Below, in pieces: positions 19,237-27,172 of a DNA stretch of 64,000 bases. The notes beneath the pieces were generated by a model. It was not told the origin of the DNA. It worked only from the letters and a program-made list of their open reading frames with translations, and did not search any database. Where the stretch lies: NCBI RefSeq assembly GCF_036169555.1, contig NZ_CP108032.1, positions 4,650,001 to 4,714,000 of the forward strand. The letters are read 5' to 3'. The translations under genes and the position numbers were made by a program. The number at the start of each line of letters is the position of its first letter. Position 1 is the first letter of the stretch. Origin of the DNA: Streptomyces sp. NBC_00306. GTDB taxonomy: Bacteria > Actinomycetota > Actinomycetes > Streptomycetales > Streptomycetaceae.

Positions 19237-19947
19237 GTGATCGTCGAACGCGCGTACGCCCACCTCGCCTCCTACGACGAGGACGCCTGGCCCTGGTCGG
19301 TGCCCTGCGTCCGGCAACTGCTCGACGAAGGGCTGCGCTTCACCGCGCCGGTGACCTTTCTCGTCGGTGAGAACGGCTCGGGAAAGTCGACCCTGGTCGA
19401 GGCTCTGGCGGAGGGCTTCGGCCTGGACTCCTACGGCGGTTCGCACGACTGGCGCTACTCCTCCGCGCGCGGCAAATCGCTTCTCGGCGAACGCATGCGC
19501 TTCGAGGCGGCCCCGCGCGGACGCCGCATGGTCAGCAGCTGGTCGGCCCGCAAAGGATTCTTCCTGCGGGCCGAGACCGCGCTGGACGCCCTGGACCGGG
19601 AAGGCTTCGCACCGGACTTCGTCAGCCACGGTGAGGGCTTCCTCGCCGCGTTCCGCGGGAAGTTCCTCCAGGCGGGGCTCTATGTGATGGACGAGCCGGA
19701 GGCGGCCCTCTCCTTCTCCTCCTGCCTCGAACTGATCGGGCACATGGACCGGTTGACCAAGGAGGGCGGCCAGATCATCTGTGCCACGCACTCCCCGCTG
19801 CTGACCGCCCTGCCCGGCGCGGACATCGTGGAGGTGGGGGAGCACGGCATGCGGCGGGTCGCCTGGCGGGAGCTCGGCGTGGTCGACCACTGGCGCCGCT
19901 ACCTCGCCGAACCGCAGGCCTACCTGCGCCACATCGTCGAGCCCTAG
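19237..19947 (+). CDS. Stand-alone AAA/ABC-type ATPase (OLD/RecF-like predicted ATP-binding protein)
   Basis: A 236-residue soluble ATPase. Seen: Walker A GENGSGKS (44-51), a Q-loop-like region, a signature-like SHGEGF (130-135), Walker B YVMDEPEAAL with Asp152-Glu153, and an H-loop His185 in CATHSPLL. This is the arrangement of SMC/RecF-like single-domain ATPases (COG3910-type), which lack a transporter partner. GTG at 19237 opens it. There is no obvious effector gene beside it; the next gene is convergent. Function is unknown; a DNA-repair or defence role would be guesswork. Confidence 0.8.
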   Translation: MIVERAYAHLASYDEDAWPWSVPCVRQLLDEGLRFTAPVTFLVGENGSGKSTLVEALAEGFGLDSYGGSHDWRYSSARGKSLLGERMRFEAAPRGRRMVSSWSARKGFFLRAETALDALDREGFAPDFVSHGEGFLAAFRGKFLQAGLYVMDEPEAALSFSSCLELIGHMDRLTKEGGQIICATHSPLLTALPGADIVEVGEHGMRRVAWRELGVVDHWRRYLAEPQAYLRHIVEP

Positions 19948-19951
19948 CCGG

Positions 19952-20058
19952 ACGCTCCCCGGGCCGCGAGCACTCCCCGGGCCCCGAGCATCCCCCAAGC
20001 CCCGAGCACTTGCCGGGCCCCGGACACTCCCCAAGCCCCGAGCGTTCCCCGGGGCCGG
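19952..20058. repeat. Degenerate 18-nt tandem repeat, about six units
   Basis: Units resembling CACTCCCCGGGCCCCGAG start near 19952, 19971, 19989, 20007, 20025 and 20043. They alternate CGGGCCCC and CAAGCCCC cores. The array fills the gap between the convergent ATPase and monooxygenase genes and could also act as a termination region. Confidence 0.85.
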
Positions 20059-20108
20059 TCCGCCCCGGGAGGTCCGCCCGGTCGGGCGGACCTCGGCCGG
20101 CACTGCGC

Positions 20109-21617
20109 TCATCTGCCGTCCTCCGCCCAGGCGATGTACCCGTCGGGGCGGATCAGGAGGGAGTCCCCGCGGCCCGACGCCCAGTGGGCCCGGACGACGT
20201 TCCCCGGGACAGGGGGTATGGCGCGTGGGCCCACCGCCTCGGCGGAGGTGCCGGTGCCGGGGGTGACGAGCACGAACTCGCCCTTGCGCAGCAGCTCGTA
20301 GAGCCTTCCCTCGCCGAGCTCCAGGTCCGGGGCGCGGGTCCCGGTGAGGCGGTGGGCTCCGCGCGGCCTGTCGTACGCGATGCCGATGCCGGAGATCATG
20401 CCCATCGCCTTGGCGGCGGCCGGCCGGGTGGCGCTCACGAAGCGGGAGAGCAGGGAGCGGACCGCACGCCGCAGCGGGGTGTGGGCCATGGCGAGGCGGA
20501 CGATCCCGCCGCTGGAACGCAGCACCATCGCACCGACGGGGTGCCGCTCCGAGTGGTAGCTGTCGAGCAGTGCCTCCGGGTCGGGAGCCCGGCCATTGAG
20601 GACCGCCGCCAGCTTCCACGAAAGGTTTGCCGCGTCCTGGAGGCCGGTGTTCATCCCCTGGCCGCCTGCGGGGGAGTGCACGTGTGCCGCGTCGCCCGCG
20701 AGGAAGACCCGGCCCACGCGGTAGGAGGGGACCTGGCGTTCGTCGCTGTGGAAGCGGGAGATCCAGCGGGCGTCGTGCATGCCGTGGTCCGTGCCGAGGG
20801 CGAGGCGGGCGATCTCGCGCACCTCGTCGAGGTCGACGGGCTCGCTGTCCGGCACCTGACGGGACCGGTTCCACCCCATGACGCGGTACCAGCCGTCCCC
20901 GAAGGGGGCGATGAAGGCGAAAGCCTCCCCCGCGCCGTTCACCGTGAGCAGTCCCTCGGGCTCCTCGGTGAGCCGGACGTCCGCGAGGACGATGGAGCGG
21001 ATGACGGAGTCGCCGGGGAACGGCATGTCCAGTGCGGAGCGCACCGCGCTGCGCACACCGTCGGTGCCGACGAGATAGCGGGCGCGCACGGTGGTCCGCG
21101 CCCCGTCGCCGCCGCGGACCTCGGCCGTCACCGTCTCGGCGGACTGCTCGAGGCCCAGCAGCTCCGTCCCGTACCGGAAGGTGACGCCCGTGGCCCGCGC
21201 ACGGCGCTCCAGCAGTCGCTCCACCTCGTACTGCGGGGTGATGAGCAGGAACGGGAAGCGGGACCGCAGCAGCGACAGGTCGAGGGAGAGCCGGCGGAAG
21301 AGCCGGAGCCGGGTGATGGGTGTGCCCGTCGTGATGAGCTCGTCGGCGAGGTCTCTCGCGTCCAGCTGCTCCAGCGTGCGGGCATGGACGCCGAAGGCCC
21401 GCGTCATGTTGCTCGTCCCGTGGGGGCGGCGCTCGATCAAGGTCACCGAGATGCCGGCAGCGGCGAGGTCGCCCGCGAGCAGCAGGCCGGTCGGACCGGC
21501 TCCCACGACGAGGACATCGGCGGTCATGCCCTCGGTGGCCATGTCCTCGGCGGTCGGGGCGTCGGTGGTCGCGGCATCGGTGGTGCTGCCCGCTTCCCGT
21601 GCGGCCTTGTCGTTCAT
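20109..21617 (-). CDS. FAD-dependent aromatic monooxygenase (PheA/TetX-like group)
   Basis: A 502-residue flavin monooxygenase that hydroxylates aromatic compounds using NAD(P)H and O2. Seen: GAGPTG (39-44) in the first FAD motif, the DG motif in YLVGTDGVRSAVR, and the GD motif in GRVFLAGDAAHVHSPAGGQGMNTG. Relatives include Rif-Orf/PgaE-type and 2-polyprenylphenol hydroxylases, used for degradation or antibiotic inactivation/tailoring. ATG at 21617 follows AAGGAGG. The first 30 residues are Ala/Thr-rich, so a start at the internal Met31 is possible. It is divergent from a TetR gene with paired operator boxes, so it is probably induced by its substrate. Confidence 0.9.
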   Translation of the reverse strand: MNDKAAREAGSTTDAATTDAPTAEDMATEGMTADVLVVGAGPTGLLLAGDLAAAGISVTLIERRPHGTSNMTRAFGVHARTLEQLDARDLADELITTGTPITRLRLFRRLSLDLSLLRSRFPFLLITPQYEVERLLERRARATGVTFRYGTELLGLEQSAETVTAEVRGGDGARTTVRARYLVGTDGVRSAVRSALDMPFPGDSVIRSIVLADVRLTEEPEGLLTVNGAGEAFAFIAPFGDGWYRVMGWNRSRQVPDSEPVDLDEVREIARLALGTDHGMHDARWISRFHSDERQVPSYRVGRVFLAGDAAHVHSPAGGQGMNTGLQDAANLSWKLAAVLNGRAPDPEALLDSYHSERHPVGAMVLRSSGGIVRLAMAHTPLRRAVRSLLSRFVSATRPAAAKAMGMISGIGIAYDRPRGAHRLTGTRAPDLELGEGRLYELLRKGEFVLVTPGTGTSAEAVGPRAIPPVPGNVVRAHWASGRGDSLLIRPDGYIAWAEDGR

Positions 21618-21632
21618 GGCGCCTCCTTAATG

Positions 21633-21660
21633 CCAACGCTTGTTGGTCAACGCTTGTTGG
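21633..21660. promoter_or_regulatory. Tandem operator boxes next to the monooxygenase start
   Basis: Two directly adjacent 14-mers: CCAACGCTTGTTGG (21633-21646) and TCAACGCTTGTTGG (21647-21660). Each is a CAAC-N4-GTTG inverted repeat. They lie 16 nt upstream of the monooxygenase ATG. They are the likely binding site of the divergent TetR regulator. Confidence 0.75.
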
Positions 21661-21687
21661 CAAAGGTAGACCCGGGGGTCTGGTGTG

Positions 21688-21715
21688 TCAACACTTGTTG
21701 GCCTACAGTTGTTGG
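21688..21715. promoter_or_regulatory. Tandem operator boxes next to the tetR start
   Basis: A second adjacent pair, TCAACACTTGTTGG (21688-21701) and CCTACAGTTGTTGG (21702-21715), of the same box type. It ends one base before the tetR ATG, and TACAGT inside it could be a -10. That predicts a leaderless, autorepressed tetR transcript. Confidence 0.7.
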
Positions 21716-21716
21716 C

Positions 21717-22292
21717 ATGACGACGGAAGCCCCCGGCCCCCCGCGCCGATCGGATGCCACCAGAGCCGCGATCCTCGAAGCCGCCCGCGAGCGCTTCGCG
21801 GAGGACGGATACGAGCGCGCCACCATCCGCGCCATCGCGCGCGACGCCGGGATCGACCCGTCGATGGTCATGCGGTACTACGGCAACAAGGAGGGGCTGT
21901 TCGCCGCGGCCTCCGAGTTCGACCTGCGGCTGCCGGGCCTCGGTGCCGTCCCCGACCGGCACATCGGCGCGGTCCTCGTCACCCACTTCCTCGACCGGTG
22001 GGAGCAGGACGACGTGCTGACCGCGCTGCTGCGGGCCGGGGTCACCAATACCGCGGCCTCGGAGCGCATCCGCGAGATCTTCAAGGGGCAGATCGGGCCT
22101 GTCGCGGCGGCCGTCTGCCCCGACCCCGCCGACGCTCCCCGCCGGGCCGCACTGGTCGCCTCGCAGATACTGGGCATGGCCCTCGCCCGCTATGTGCTGC
22201 GCTTTCCGCCCGCCGTGGACATGTCCCGGGAGGAGGTGATCGCCTGGCTGGCGCCGACCATTCAGCGCTATCTGACGGCGGAGCGGCCGTAG
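21717..22292 (+). CDS. TetR/AcrR family transcriptional regulator
   Basis: A 191-residue repressor. Seen: the TetR helix-turn-helix over residues 12-58 (AARERFAEDGYERATIRAIA, then GIDPSMVMRYYGNKEGLF), followed by a variable ligand-binding domain with a LVASQILGMALARYVLRFPP helix typical of the C-terminal TetR_C family. The start is fixed at ATG 21717, directly after operator box four. It is divergent from the monooxygenase gene, and both promoters carry the same paired boxes. The simplest model is repression of itself and of the monooxygenase, relieved by an aromatic ligand. Confidence 0.92.
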   Translation: MTTEAPGPPRRSDATRAAILEAARERFAEDGYERATIRAIARDAGIDPSMVMRYYGNKEGLFAAASEFDLRLPGLGAVPDRHIGAVLVTHFLDRWEQDDVLTALLRAGVTNTAASERIREIFKGQIGPVAAAVCPDPADAPRRAALVASQILGMALARYVLRFPPAVDMSREEVIAWLAPTIQRYLTAERP

Positions 22293-22385
22293 TTGGGGAC
22301 TCGCGGGCGCGCCACAGTGGCCCGGGGCTCCCGCGCGCACGGCCGTGACCAGGGCCGGAGCCTGGGCCAGGCCCCAGTGGGTGAA

Positions 22386-23147
22386 CTACGCCGGTGCGCC
22401 GCCGAATTCGCGGACCGCGTCGTCGACGATCGCCTCCAGCCGGGCGTGGTGCGCGCCCCTCCAGTACACCCGCCGGCACTCCAGGCACTGGGCGAACACG
22501 TCATAGGTGCGCTCGGTGCCCTGCTCCAGTCGGTCCTGGACCGCGTCCTTGTCGGCAGCGCTCAGCCGCCCGTTGCACGCGGTGCACCGCGTCCAGGGCG
22601 CGAGCATGGGCGTGAACCGCTCCAGGACGTCCCGCAGTTGGTCGTCCGGCTTGTCGCTGTAGACGTAGGCACCGGCCCAGATCTCGCGGCGCCGCAGCAG
22701 TCCGCGGTCCCGCGAGAGCAGGACGCGCTTCTCCTGCGCGGACAGGGTCGCGAGCGCCGGGTCGCCGATGTCCTCGTTCTCGTACGACGCGTCCACACCG
22801 AGCAGCCGCAGCCGCCGGGCCAGGGTGCCGAGGTGGACGTCGAGCAGGAAGCGCAGCGGGGCGCCGGGCACCTGTTGCGGCCGCTCGACACCGAGCACCT
22901 CGACGCTCTCGCCCGCGCTCGGAATGTGCGAGACGGCCACGTCGCGGCCGTCGACGAGCAGCCGGCCGGCCTCCGTGAGAGGGACGCCGAGCGACTCGAC
23001 GACATGGCCGAGCGTGGAGGAGCCATCGGTGGCCAGGGGCGTTGCGCCCTGGCGGCGCTCCGGCGGGACGAAGAGGCGCAGCTCAGGGGCGACGCGCAGC
23101 TGGATTTCCGGTCCGTTCACGCGGCCAAGCATGTCATCGGGCGGCAC
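22386..23147 (-). CDS. Mut7-C RNAse domain protein with N-terminal ubiquitin-like domain
   Basis: A 253-residue predicted ribonuclease. Seen: residues about 15-95 form a ThiS/ubiquitin-like Mut7-C-associated domain. From RFLLDVHLGTLARRLRLLG onward is the PIN-fold Mut7-C domain with acidic residues (LDVHLG, NEDIGD, SRDRGLL) and a C-terminal zinc ribbon (CTAC and CLEC). The pairing of these two domains is a known architecture in actinobacteria and cyanobacteria, thought to act on RNA; the target is unknown. The ATG at 23147 is the first plausible start. Confidence 0.88.
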   Translation of the reverse strand: MPPDDMLGRVNGPEIQLRVAPELRLFVPPERRQGATPLATDGSSTLGHVVESLGVPLTEAGRLLVDGRDVAVSHIPSAGESVEVLGVERPQQVPGAPLRFLLDVHLGTLARRLRLLGVDASYENEDIGDPALATLSAQEKRVLLSRDRGLLRRREIWAGAYVYSDKPDDQLRDVLERFTPMLAPWTRCTACNGRLSAADKDAVQDRLEQGTERTYDVFAQCLECRRVYWRGAHHARLEAIVDDAVREFGGAPA

Positions 23148-23321
23148 GTGAGGGGAGCGGGAAGCGCCCGGACAGGGCCGAGGAGCCTGCGCCCCGGATA
23201 AACAGCTGAGCCCCGGACCACGGAAAGAGCTCGGTACGGTCGGCCCGCGGGCACGCCTCGTACAGCGGCACGCCTCCTACGCCGGTCGGCGGACTCGGTC
23301 GTGAGGCTGGGCCCGCCCGGC

Positions 23322-23855
23322 CTACGAGTCCGGCAGGGACTCCAGGTCAAGCCGCCAGTCGTTCGACCGCAGCGGGTTGCCCGGCGGGTACTCGAAGTCG
23401 TACTCACCGAGCAGCTCGAAACCGGCCTTCCGGCACACCCCGTTGGACGGGGCGTTCTCGATGGACGGGAAGGCGTGCAGATAGCGGTGCTTGTGCTCGG
23501 CGCGGGCCGCCCGGGCCACCGCGAGGGTGGCGGACGTGGCGATGCCCCGGCCCTGGAAACCGGGCAGGACGCTCCAGCCCGTCTCGTACACCTGCTGCCC
23601 CTGCCACTCGTGCTCCCAGAAGCCGACCGAGCCCGCCGCCTCCCCGGTCTCCTCGAGAACCACGCGGTACATCCTGCCCTTGCCCGTGCGGTCGGAACTC
23701 AGCTCCACATAGCGCTGATGGCGCTTGACCAGCTGTTCATCGGATTCAGGACCGCCGAGGTGGTCCATCATCTCCGGGACGTTCGCCGCGCGCAGCAGCT
23801 CGAAGTCGCCCGCCGACCATGGCTCGATACGTACCGCCGATGCTTTGATCTCCAT
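23322..23855 (-). CDS. GNAT family N-acetyltransferase (RimJ/RimL-like)
   Basis: A 177-residue acetyltransferase using acetyl-CoA. Seen: VGFWEHEWQGQQVYETGWSV strands, then the CoA pyrophosphate loop GFQGRGIATSATLAV (Q/RxxGxG/A), and SNGVCRKAGFELLGEYDFEYP at the C-terminus, as in the Acetyltransf_3 group that modifies protein N-termini, small metabolites or antibiotics. ATG at 23855 begins MEIKASAV; an upstream in-frame extension does not look coding. The 45-nt gap to the divergent unknown gene must hold both promoters. Confidence 0.88.
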   Translation of the reverse strand: MEIKASAVRIEPWSAGDFELLRAANVPEMMDHLGGPESDEQLVKRHQRYVELSSDRTGKGRMYRVVLEETGEAAGSVGFWEHEWQGQQVYETGWSVLPGFQGRGIATSATLAVARAARAEHKHRYLHAFPSIENAPSNGVCRKAGFELLGEYDFEYPPGNPLRSNDWRLDLESLPDS

Positions 23856-23900
23856 GGAACGCACTGTAGGAGGCAGGTCCGACAACCGGGGGTCAGGACG

Positions 23901-24521
23901 ATGAGCTTCACCGGTGTCTGGGCGATCGGCGCCGTTCCCGACGCCGAAGTGGCCGCGCTGCCGGCCCGGTTCAGCCATGCGGAAGGCGAGTGGACGACAC
24001 CGCCGGGCTATGCCGAGGATCTGGCCTGGTGGATCGGCGGCGGTGACCGCGAGCCCTATTTCACGCCCCTGCCGACACCGGCAGCGCATCGTTTCGCCGC
24101 CTTCGCACGTAGTGGTGGCCCGAGTTCACCGGCCGTCGCCGCCATGAAGGAGGCGAGCATGGATCTGTTGCGCGACGCGGAGGGCGATGCCGCCTTCGCC
24201 GCGGCCGCGCGCAAGGGCGATCCGGCCGTGGCCCTCTACTACGGCCTCGGGGCGGAGGCCGCGGCGCGGTTGCCCGGCTGGTTCGGCGATTTCCTGCTCA
24301 CGGCGGCGGAGGTACGCGCGGTTCTGCCGCACGCCGAGTCGGTGCTCGCCGTGAACGGGCCGCGCCGGGCAGAGATCCTCGGCCGTATCGACGTATGGAT
24401 GTCCGCCATGAGCGACGAACCGGGCTTCGACGCCGGCACGCTGCTGGACGGTCCGTTGCGGGTACTGCGGTATGCCGCGGAGCACGGGGCGGGGGCGGTC
24501 GGGGTCAGCGAGACGTACTGA
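23901..24521 (+). CDS. Hypothetical protein
   Basis: A 206-residue soluble protein that I do not recognise. It is Ala-rich and largely helical in appearance, with a Trp-rich patch (DLAWWIGG) near residue 43 and the C-terminal segment LRYAAEHGAGAVGVSETY. It has no signal peptide and no transmembrane segment. ATG at 23901 follows CAGGA. It lies between a divergent GNAT gene and a convergent AraC gene; neither suggests a role. The third-position GC pattern is normal, so it is very likely a real gene. Confidence 0.75.
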   Translation: MSFTGVWAIGAVPDAEVAALPARFSHAEGEWTTPPGYAEDLAWWIGGGDREPYFTPLPTPAAHRFAAFARSGGPSSPAVAAMKEASMDLLRDAEGDAAFAAAARKGDPAVALYYGLGAEAAARLPGWFGDFLLTAAEVRAVLPHAESVLAVNGPRRAEILGRIDVWMSAMSDEPGFDAGTLLDGPLRVLRYAAEHGAGAVGVSETY

Positions 24522-24565
24522 ACCGTCCCGGGGTGCGCGGCCTGGGCACAGGGAATCCACGGACC

Positions 24566-25396
24566 TCAGAAACCGGGCGGACGGGCATACGCCGTCGGCG
24601 GTACGCCCACCGTCGCCGTGAAGTCCCGTACGAGATGGGCCTGATCGCTGTAACCGAGCTCGGCCGCCAGCGCCGCCCAGTCCGGTGCGGTCTGCGGATC
24701 CTCGCTCGACTCGGCGCGCTCCAGAGCCTCATGGATGCGGTAGCGCAGGATCACCCACTTCGGCCCCACCCCGACGTACGCGGCGAACAGCCGTTGCAGC
24801 GACCGGGCCGACAGCCCTTCCACCTCTGCCAGTTGTGCGACCCGGCGGATCGTACGGTCGCTGCGCACCCGGTCCACCAGTTCCATGGCGCGCAGTGACT
24901 GGGGGTCGGGCTCGGGGGCGAGGCCGAGGAGGAACGCGTCGAGAGCGGCGACCCGGTCATCCTCGTCGTCGGGGCCGCAGATCGCTGCCGGAGCAGTCAC
25001 GGGGTCGGTGCCCGGCAGGGCGTCCGCGATCGGCACCCGGCGCCCCGTCCAGTCCGCTACCGGCCGCTCGGGAGTGAACGGCCGGTAGCCGCCCGGCCGG
25101 AACTGCACCCCGCACACCCGGCCCTCGCCCTCCAGCTTCTGTGTGAACAGCTCCAGGCCGATGCCGGCCACCTCGCCCCAGGGCGGCTCGCCGCCGTACC
25201 GCTGGAACACGATGTTGACGCAGGGGTGGGGAACGACGTGCGAGGCATACGGCTCCGGCAGATCCCAGTCGATGAGCCAGTAGTGCTCGAGGTACGGACG
25301 CAGCGCCGGCGCGGGCTCGCGGCGTCGGAAACGGACACGGCTGAACAGCTCGCGGGCTTCGACGATGCCGCGGGTGTCGCGGCGCGGACCTGCCAT
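24566..25396 (-). CDS. AraC family transcriptional regulator (DUF6597-type N-terminus)
   Basis: A 276-residue regulator. Seen: an N-terminal ligand/sensor-like domain with LRPYLEHYWLIDWDLPEPYASHVVPHPCVNIVF, then a C-terminal AraC DNA-binding domain: first HTH around RRVAQLAEVEGLSARSLQRLF, second around AALAAELGYSDQAHLVRDFTATVGVPPTAYA. ATG at 25396 is separated by 63 nt from the divergent TIGR03086 gene. This pairing of an AraC of this type with a DinB/TIGR03086 protein is common in actinomycetes, so that gene is its likely target. Confidence 0.92.
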   Translation of the reverse strand: MAGPRRDTRGIVEARELFSRVRFRRREPAPALRPYLEHYWLIDWDLPEPYASHVVPHPCVNIVFQRYGGEPPWGEVAGIGLELFTQKLEGEGRVCGVQFRPGGYRPFTPERPVADWTGRRVPIADALPGTDPVTAPAAICGPDDEDDRVAALDAFLLGLAPEPDPQSLRAMELVDRVRSDRTIRRVAQLAEVEGLSARSLQRLFAAYVGVGPKWVILRYRIHEALERAESSEDPQTAPDWAALAAELGYSDQAHLVRDFTATVGVPPTAYARPPGF

Positions 25397-25459
25397 GACG
25401 GGGATCCTATGTCGCGTTTGTTCAATACGCAGCGCTGTTGCCGGGCCTACGGTCGGTCC

Positions 25460-26035
25460 ATGACGAACACCATCAGTGATCTTCTCGAAGCGGCGGCGGA
25501 GTGTGCTGTTCCGGTGGTGCGCGGCATCACCGACGACCGGCTGGACGATCCGACGCCGTGTGCGGAGTACGACGTACGGGCGCTGATCGACCACCTCACT
25601 CAGGTGGTGATCAACTTCCAGGCGTTGGCGGCGAAGAAGGACGCGGACTTCGGCGTGGAGGCGCGCTTCGTCGACGGCGGCGGGGACTGGCGCGAGCGGT
25701 TCGCCGAGGAAACGGCGACGCTGGTCGGCGCGTGGGCGGCGCCGGGCGCGGAGGAGGGCACCACGGGCACGTTCGGCCTGCCGGCCAGGACGGTGGGGCA
25801 CATGGTGCTGGGCGATCTGACCGTGCACGCGTGGGATCTGGCGAGGGCGACGGGTCAGGAGTTCACGCCGCCCGCGGCGGTGGTGGCGGAGCTCGGTCCC
25901 GCGCTGGACCGGATGGCCCCGATGGCCCGCGAGGGTGGCGTGTTCGGGGAGCCGGTGGCGTTGGGGGAGGGGGCGTCCGCGTTCGAGAGGGTGCTGGGGG
26001 TGACGGGGCGGGATCCGGGGTGGGTACGGGGGTAG
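25460..26035 (+). CDS. TIGR03086 family metal-binding protein (DinB/MDMPI-like)
   Basis: A 191-residue member of the TIGR03086 branch of the DinB/mycothiol-dependent maleylpyruvate isomerase superfamily. Seen: CAEYDVRALIDHLTQVV at residues 34-50 with the first metal histidine, and GHMVLGDLTVHAWDLARATG, which supplies the second Asp/His set of a four-helix bundle metal site. Related enzymes use mycothiol in actinomycetes; the reaction here is unknown. ATG at 25460 has no strong ribosome site. It is divergent from, and probably controlled by, the AraC-type gene. Confidence 0.88.
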   Translation: MTNTISDLLEAAAECAVPVVRGITDDRLDDPTPCAEYDVRALIDHLTQVVINFQALAAKKDADFGVEARFVDGGGDWRERFAEETATLVGAWAAPGAEEGTTGTFGLPARTVGHMVLGDLTVHAWDLARATGQEFTPPAAVVAELGPALDRMAPMAREGGVFGEPVALGEGASAFERVLGVTGRDPGWVRG

Positions 26036-26040
26036 GGGGT

Positions 26041-26276
26041 TCGCATCAATCGCCGGCGGAGCTTGATGGGGCTTGGCCCGGTTCGATCCGCCCGGGCCCT
26101 TGATCGCGGGTTCGCCTCAAGCGCCGGCGGGGCTTCAAGTGGTTGGCCCAGCTTGGTTCGTGCGGGTTTCTCGGTGCGGGCCTCGCCTCAAGCGCCGGCG
26201 GGGCTGGACATGCGTGCCCGGGCCTCTGTTCACGGGGTTCGCCTCAATCGCCGGCGAGGCTTCAAGTGGTTGGACA
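26041..26276. repeat. Four-copy intergenic palindromic repeat, 56-71 nt spacing
   Basis: Copies begin at 26041, 26112, 26183 and 26239. The core resembles CGCCTCAAGCGCCGGCGGGG followed by CTTCAAGTGGTTGG. Each core is itself partly palindromic (CAAGC...GCTTG around CGCCGGCG), so each can fold. Similar CTCAAGCGCCGG elements are dispersed between genes in many Streptomyces chromosomes. The array occupies most of the 349-nt gap 26036-26384; the rest, near 26318-26380, is relatively AT-rich and probably carries the promoter of the next gene. Confidence 0.85.
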
Positions 26277-26384
26277 TCCCGGCCACGCGCTGGACGGCCG
26301 GCCGCTGCCGGCCGATTGATTTCTTACACGAGCGAACGGCTCACGACACGCTAATTTGGGGCACCCCTAAGCAGAGGAGAGCCC

Positions 26385-26966
26385 GTGGGCAAGGTGGTCA
26401 TGTACGCCTCGGTGTCGGTGGACGGCTTCGTCGCGGACGAGAACGACCAGCCCGGACCGCTGTTCGACTGGTTGTCCAGCGGTGACGTCCCGTTGGACGA
26501 GAGCGGCGCGTTGAAGGTGTCACAGACGTCCTACGACTACACCCGGCCGTACTGGGACCAGATCGGGGTGACCATCGCAGGACGCCACGTCTTCGACCTG
26601 ACGGACGGCTGGGACGGGAAGCCTCCGAGCGGGATCGATCACGTGGTTGTCGTGACGCACCGGCCGCAGCCCGAGGGCTGGGACCCCGAGGCGCCGTTTC
26701 ACTTCGTCGACGGCGTCGAGGCAGCCGTGGCCAAGGCACAGGAGCTTGCGGGCGACCGCACGGTCGAGGTCGCCGCCGGCGATGTCGGTGGCCAGGTGCT
26801 TGCCGCGGGCCTGGTCGACGAGGTGCGCATGGACGTCGTACCCGTCGTGTTCGGGTCCGGCAAGCGCTACTTCGGGTCGGTCGACGCGCAGCACCTGTTG
26901 GAGGATCCTGACGTGGTGATTCAGGGCAACCGGGTGCTTCACCTGCGCTATCGCGTGCGCCGTTGA
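26385..26966 (+). CDS. Dihydrofolate reductase family protein (RibD C-terminal domain)
   Basis: A 193-residue RibD_C/DHFR-fold reductase, presumably NADPH-dependent. Seen: an opening VVMYASVSVDGFVADEND typical of this family, AGRHVFDLTDGW in the cofactor half, VAAGDVGGQVLAAGLVDEVRMDVVPVVFGSGKRYFG in the second half. It is not the folate enzyme FolA; family members are riboflavin-type or general reductases of unknown substrate, sometimes acquired with resistance traits. GTG at 26385 follows AGAGGAGA. The upstream repeats and AT-rich stretch suggest an inserted accessory gene. Confidence 0.88.
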   Translation: MGKVVMYASVSVDGFVADENDQPGPLFDWLSSGDVPLDESGALKVSQTSYDYTRPYWDQIGVTIAGRHVFDLTDGWDGKPPSGIDHVVVVTHRPQPEGWDPEAPFHFVDGVEAAVAKAQELAGDRTVEVAAGDVGGQVLAAGLVDEVRMDVVPVVFGSGKRYFGSVDAQHLLEDPDVVIQGNRVLHLRYRVRR

Positions 26967-27128
26967 CCGATCTGAGCGGGTAAGCGAAGAACCGAGGCGG
27001 ACAACCGCGCCGCCGAGGGTAGGACGACGGAGAGCCGCCCGCCGCCCAGGGCACATCAGCGCCCCAGCGAAACCAACGTGCGCTCAATGCGCCGTGGCCG
27101 CCTGACGCCCCCTCTCGGCACATGACAA

Positions 27129-27152
27129 AGGCGGGGTCCGAAAACCCCGCCT
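27129..27152. terminator. Bidirectional terminator hairpin
   Basis: AGGCGGGGT and ACCCCGCCT form a perfect 9-bp stem with a 6-nt loop, between the convergent reductase gene and the gene ending at 27173. It is one of the clearest terminators in the window. Confidence 0.75.
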
Positions 27153-27172
27153 CGAACCAGTGAAACCCCAGC

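Noticed and set aside
18622-21663. Long minus-strand frame of about 1000 codons across several genes
   Set aside because: It spans intergenic DNA and the shadow frames of the monooxygenase and ATPase genes; no motif supports it.
26041-26276. Intergenic repeats as CRISPR or transposon ends
   Set aside because: Four copies with irregular spacing, inner palindromes, no cas genes and no transposase; they fit dispersed Streptomyces repeats better.
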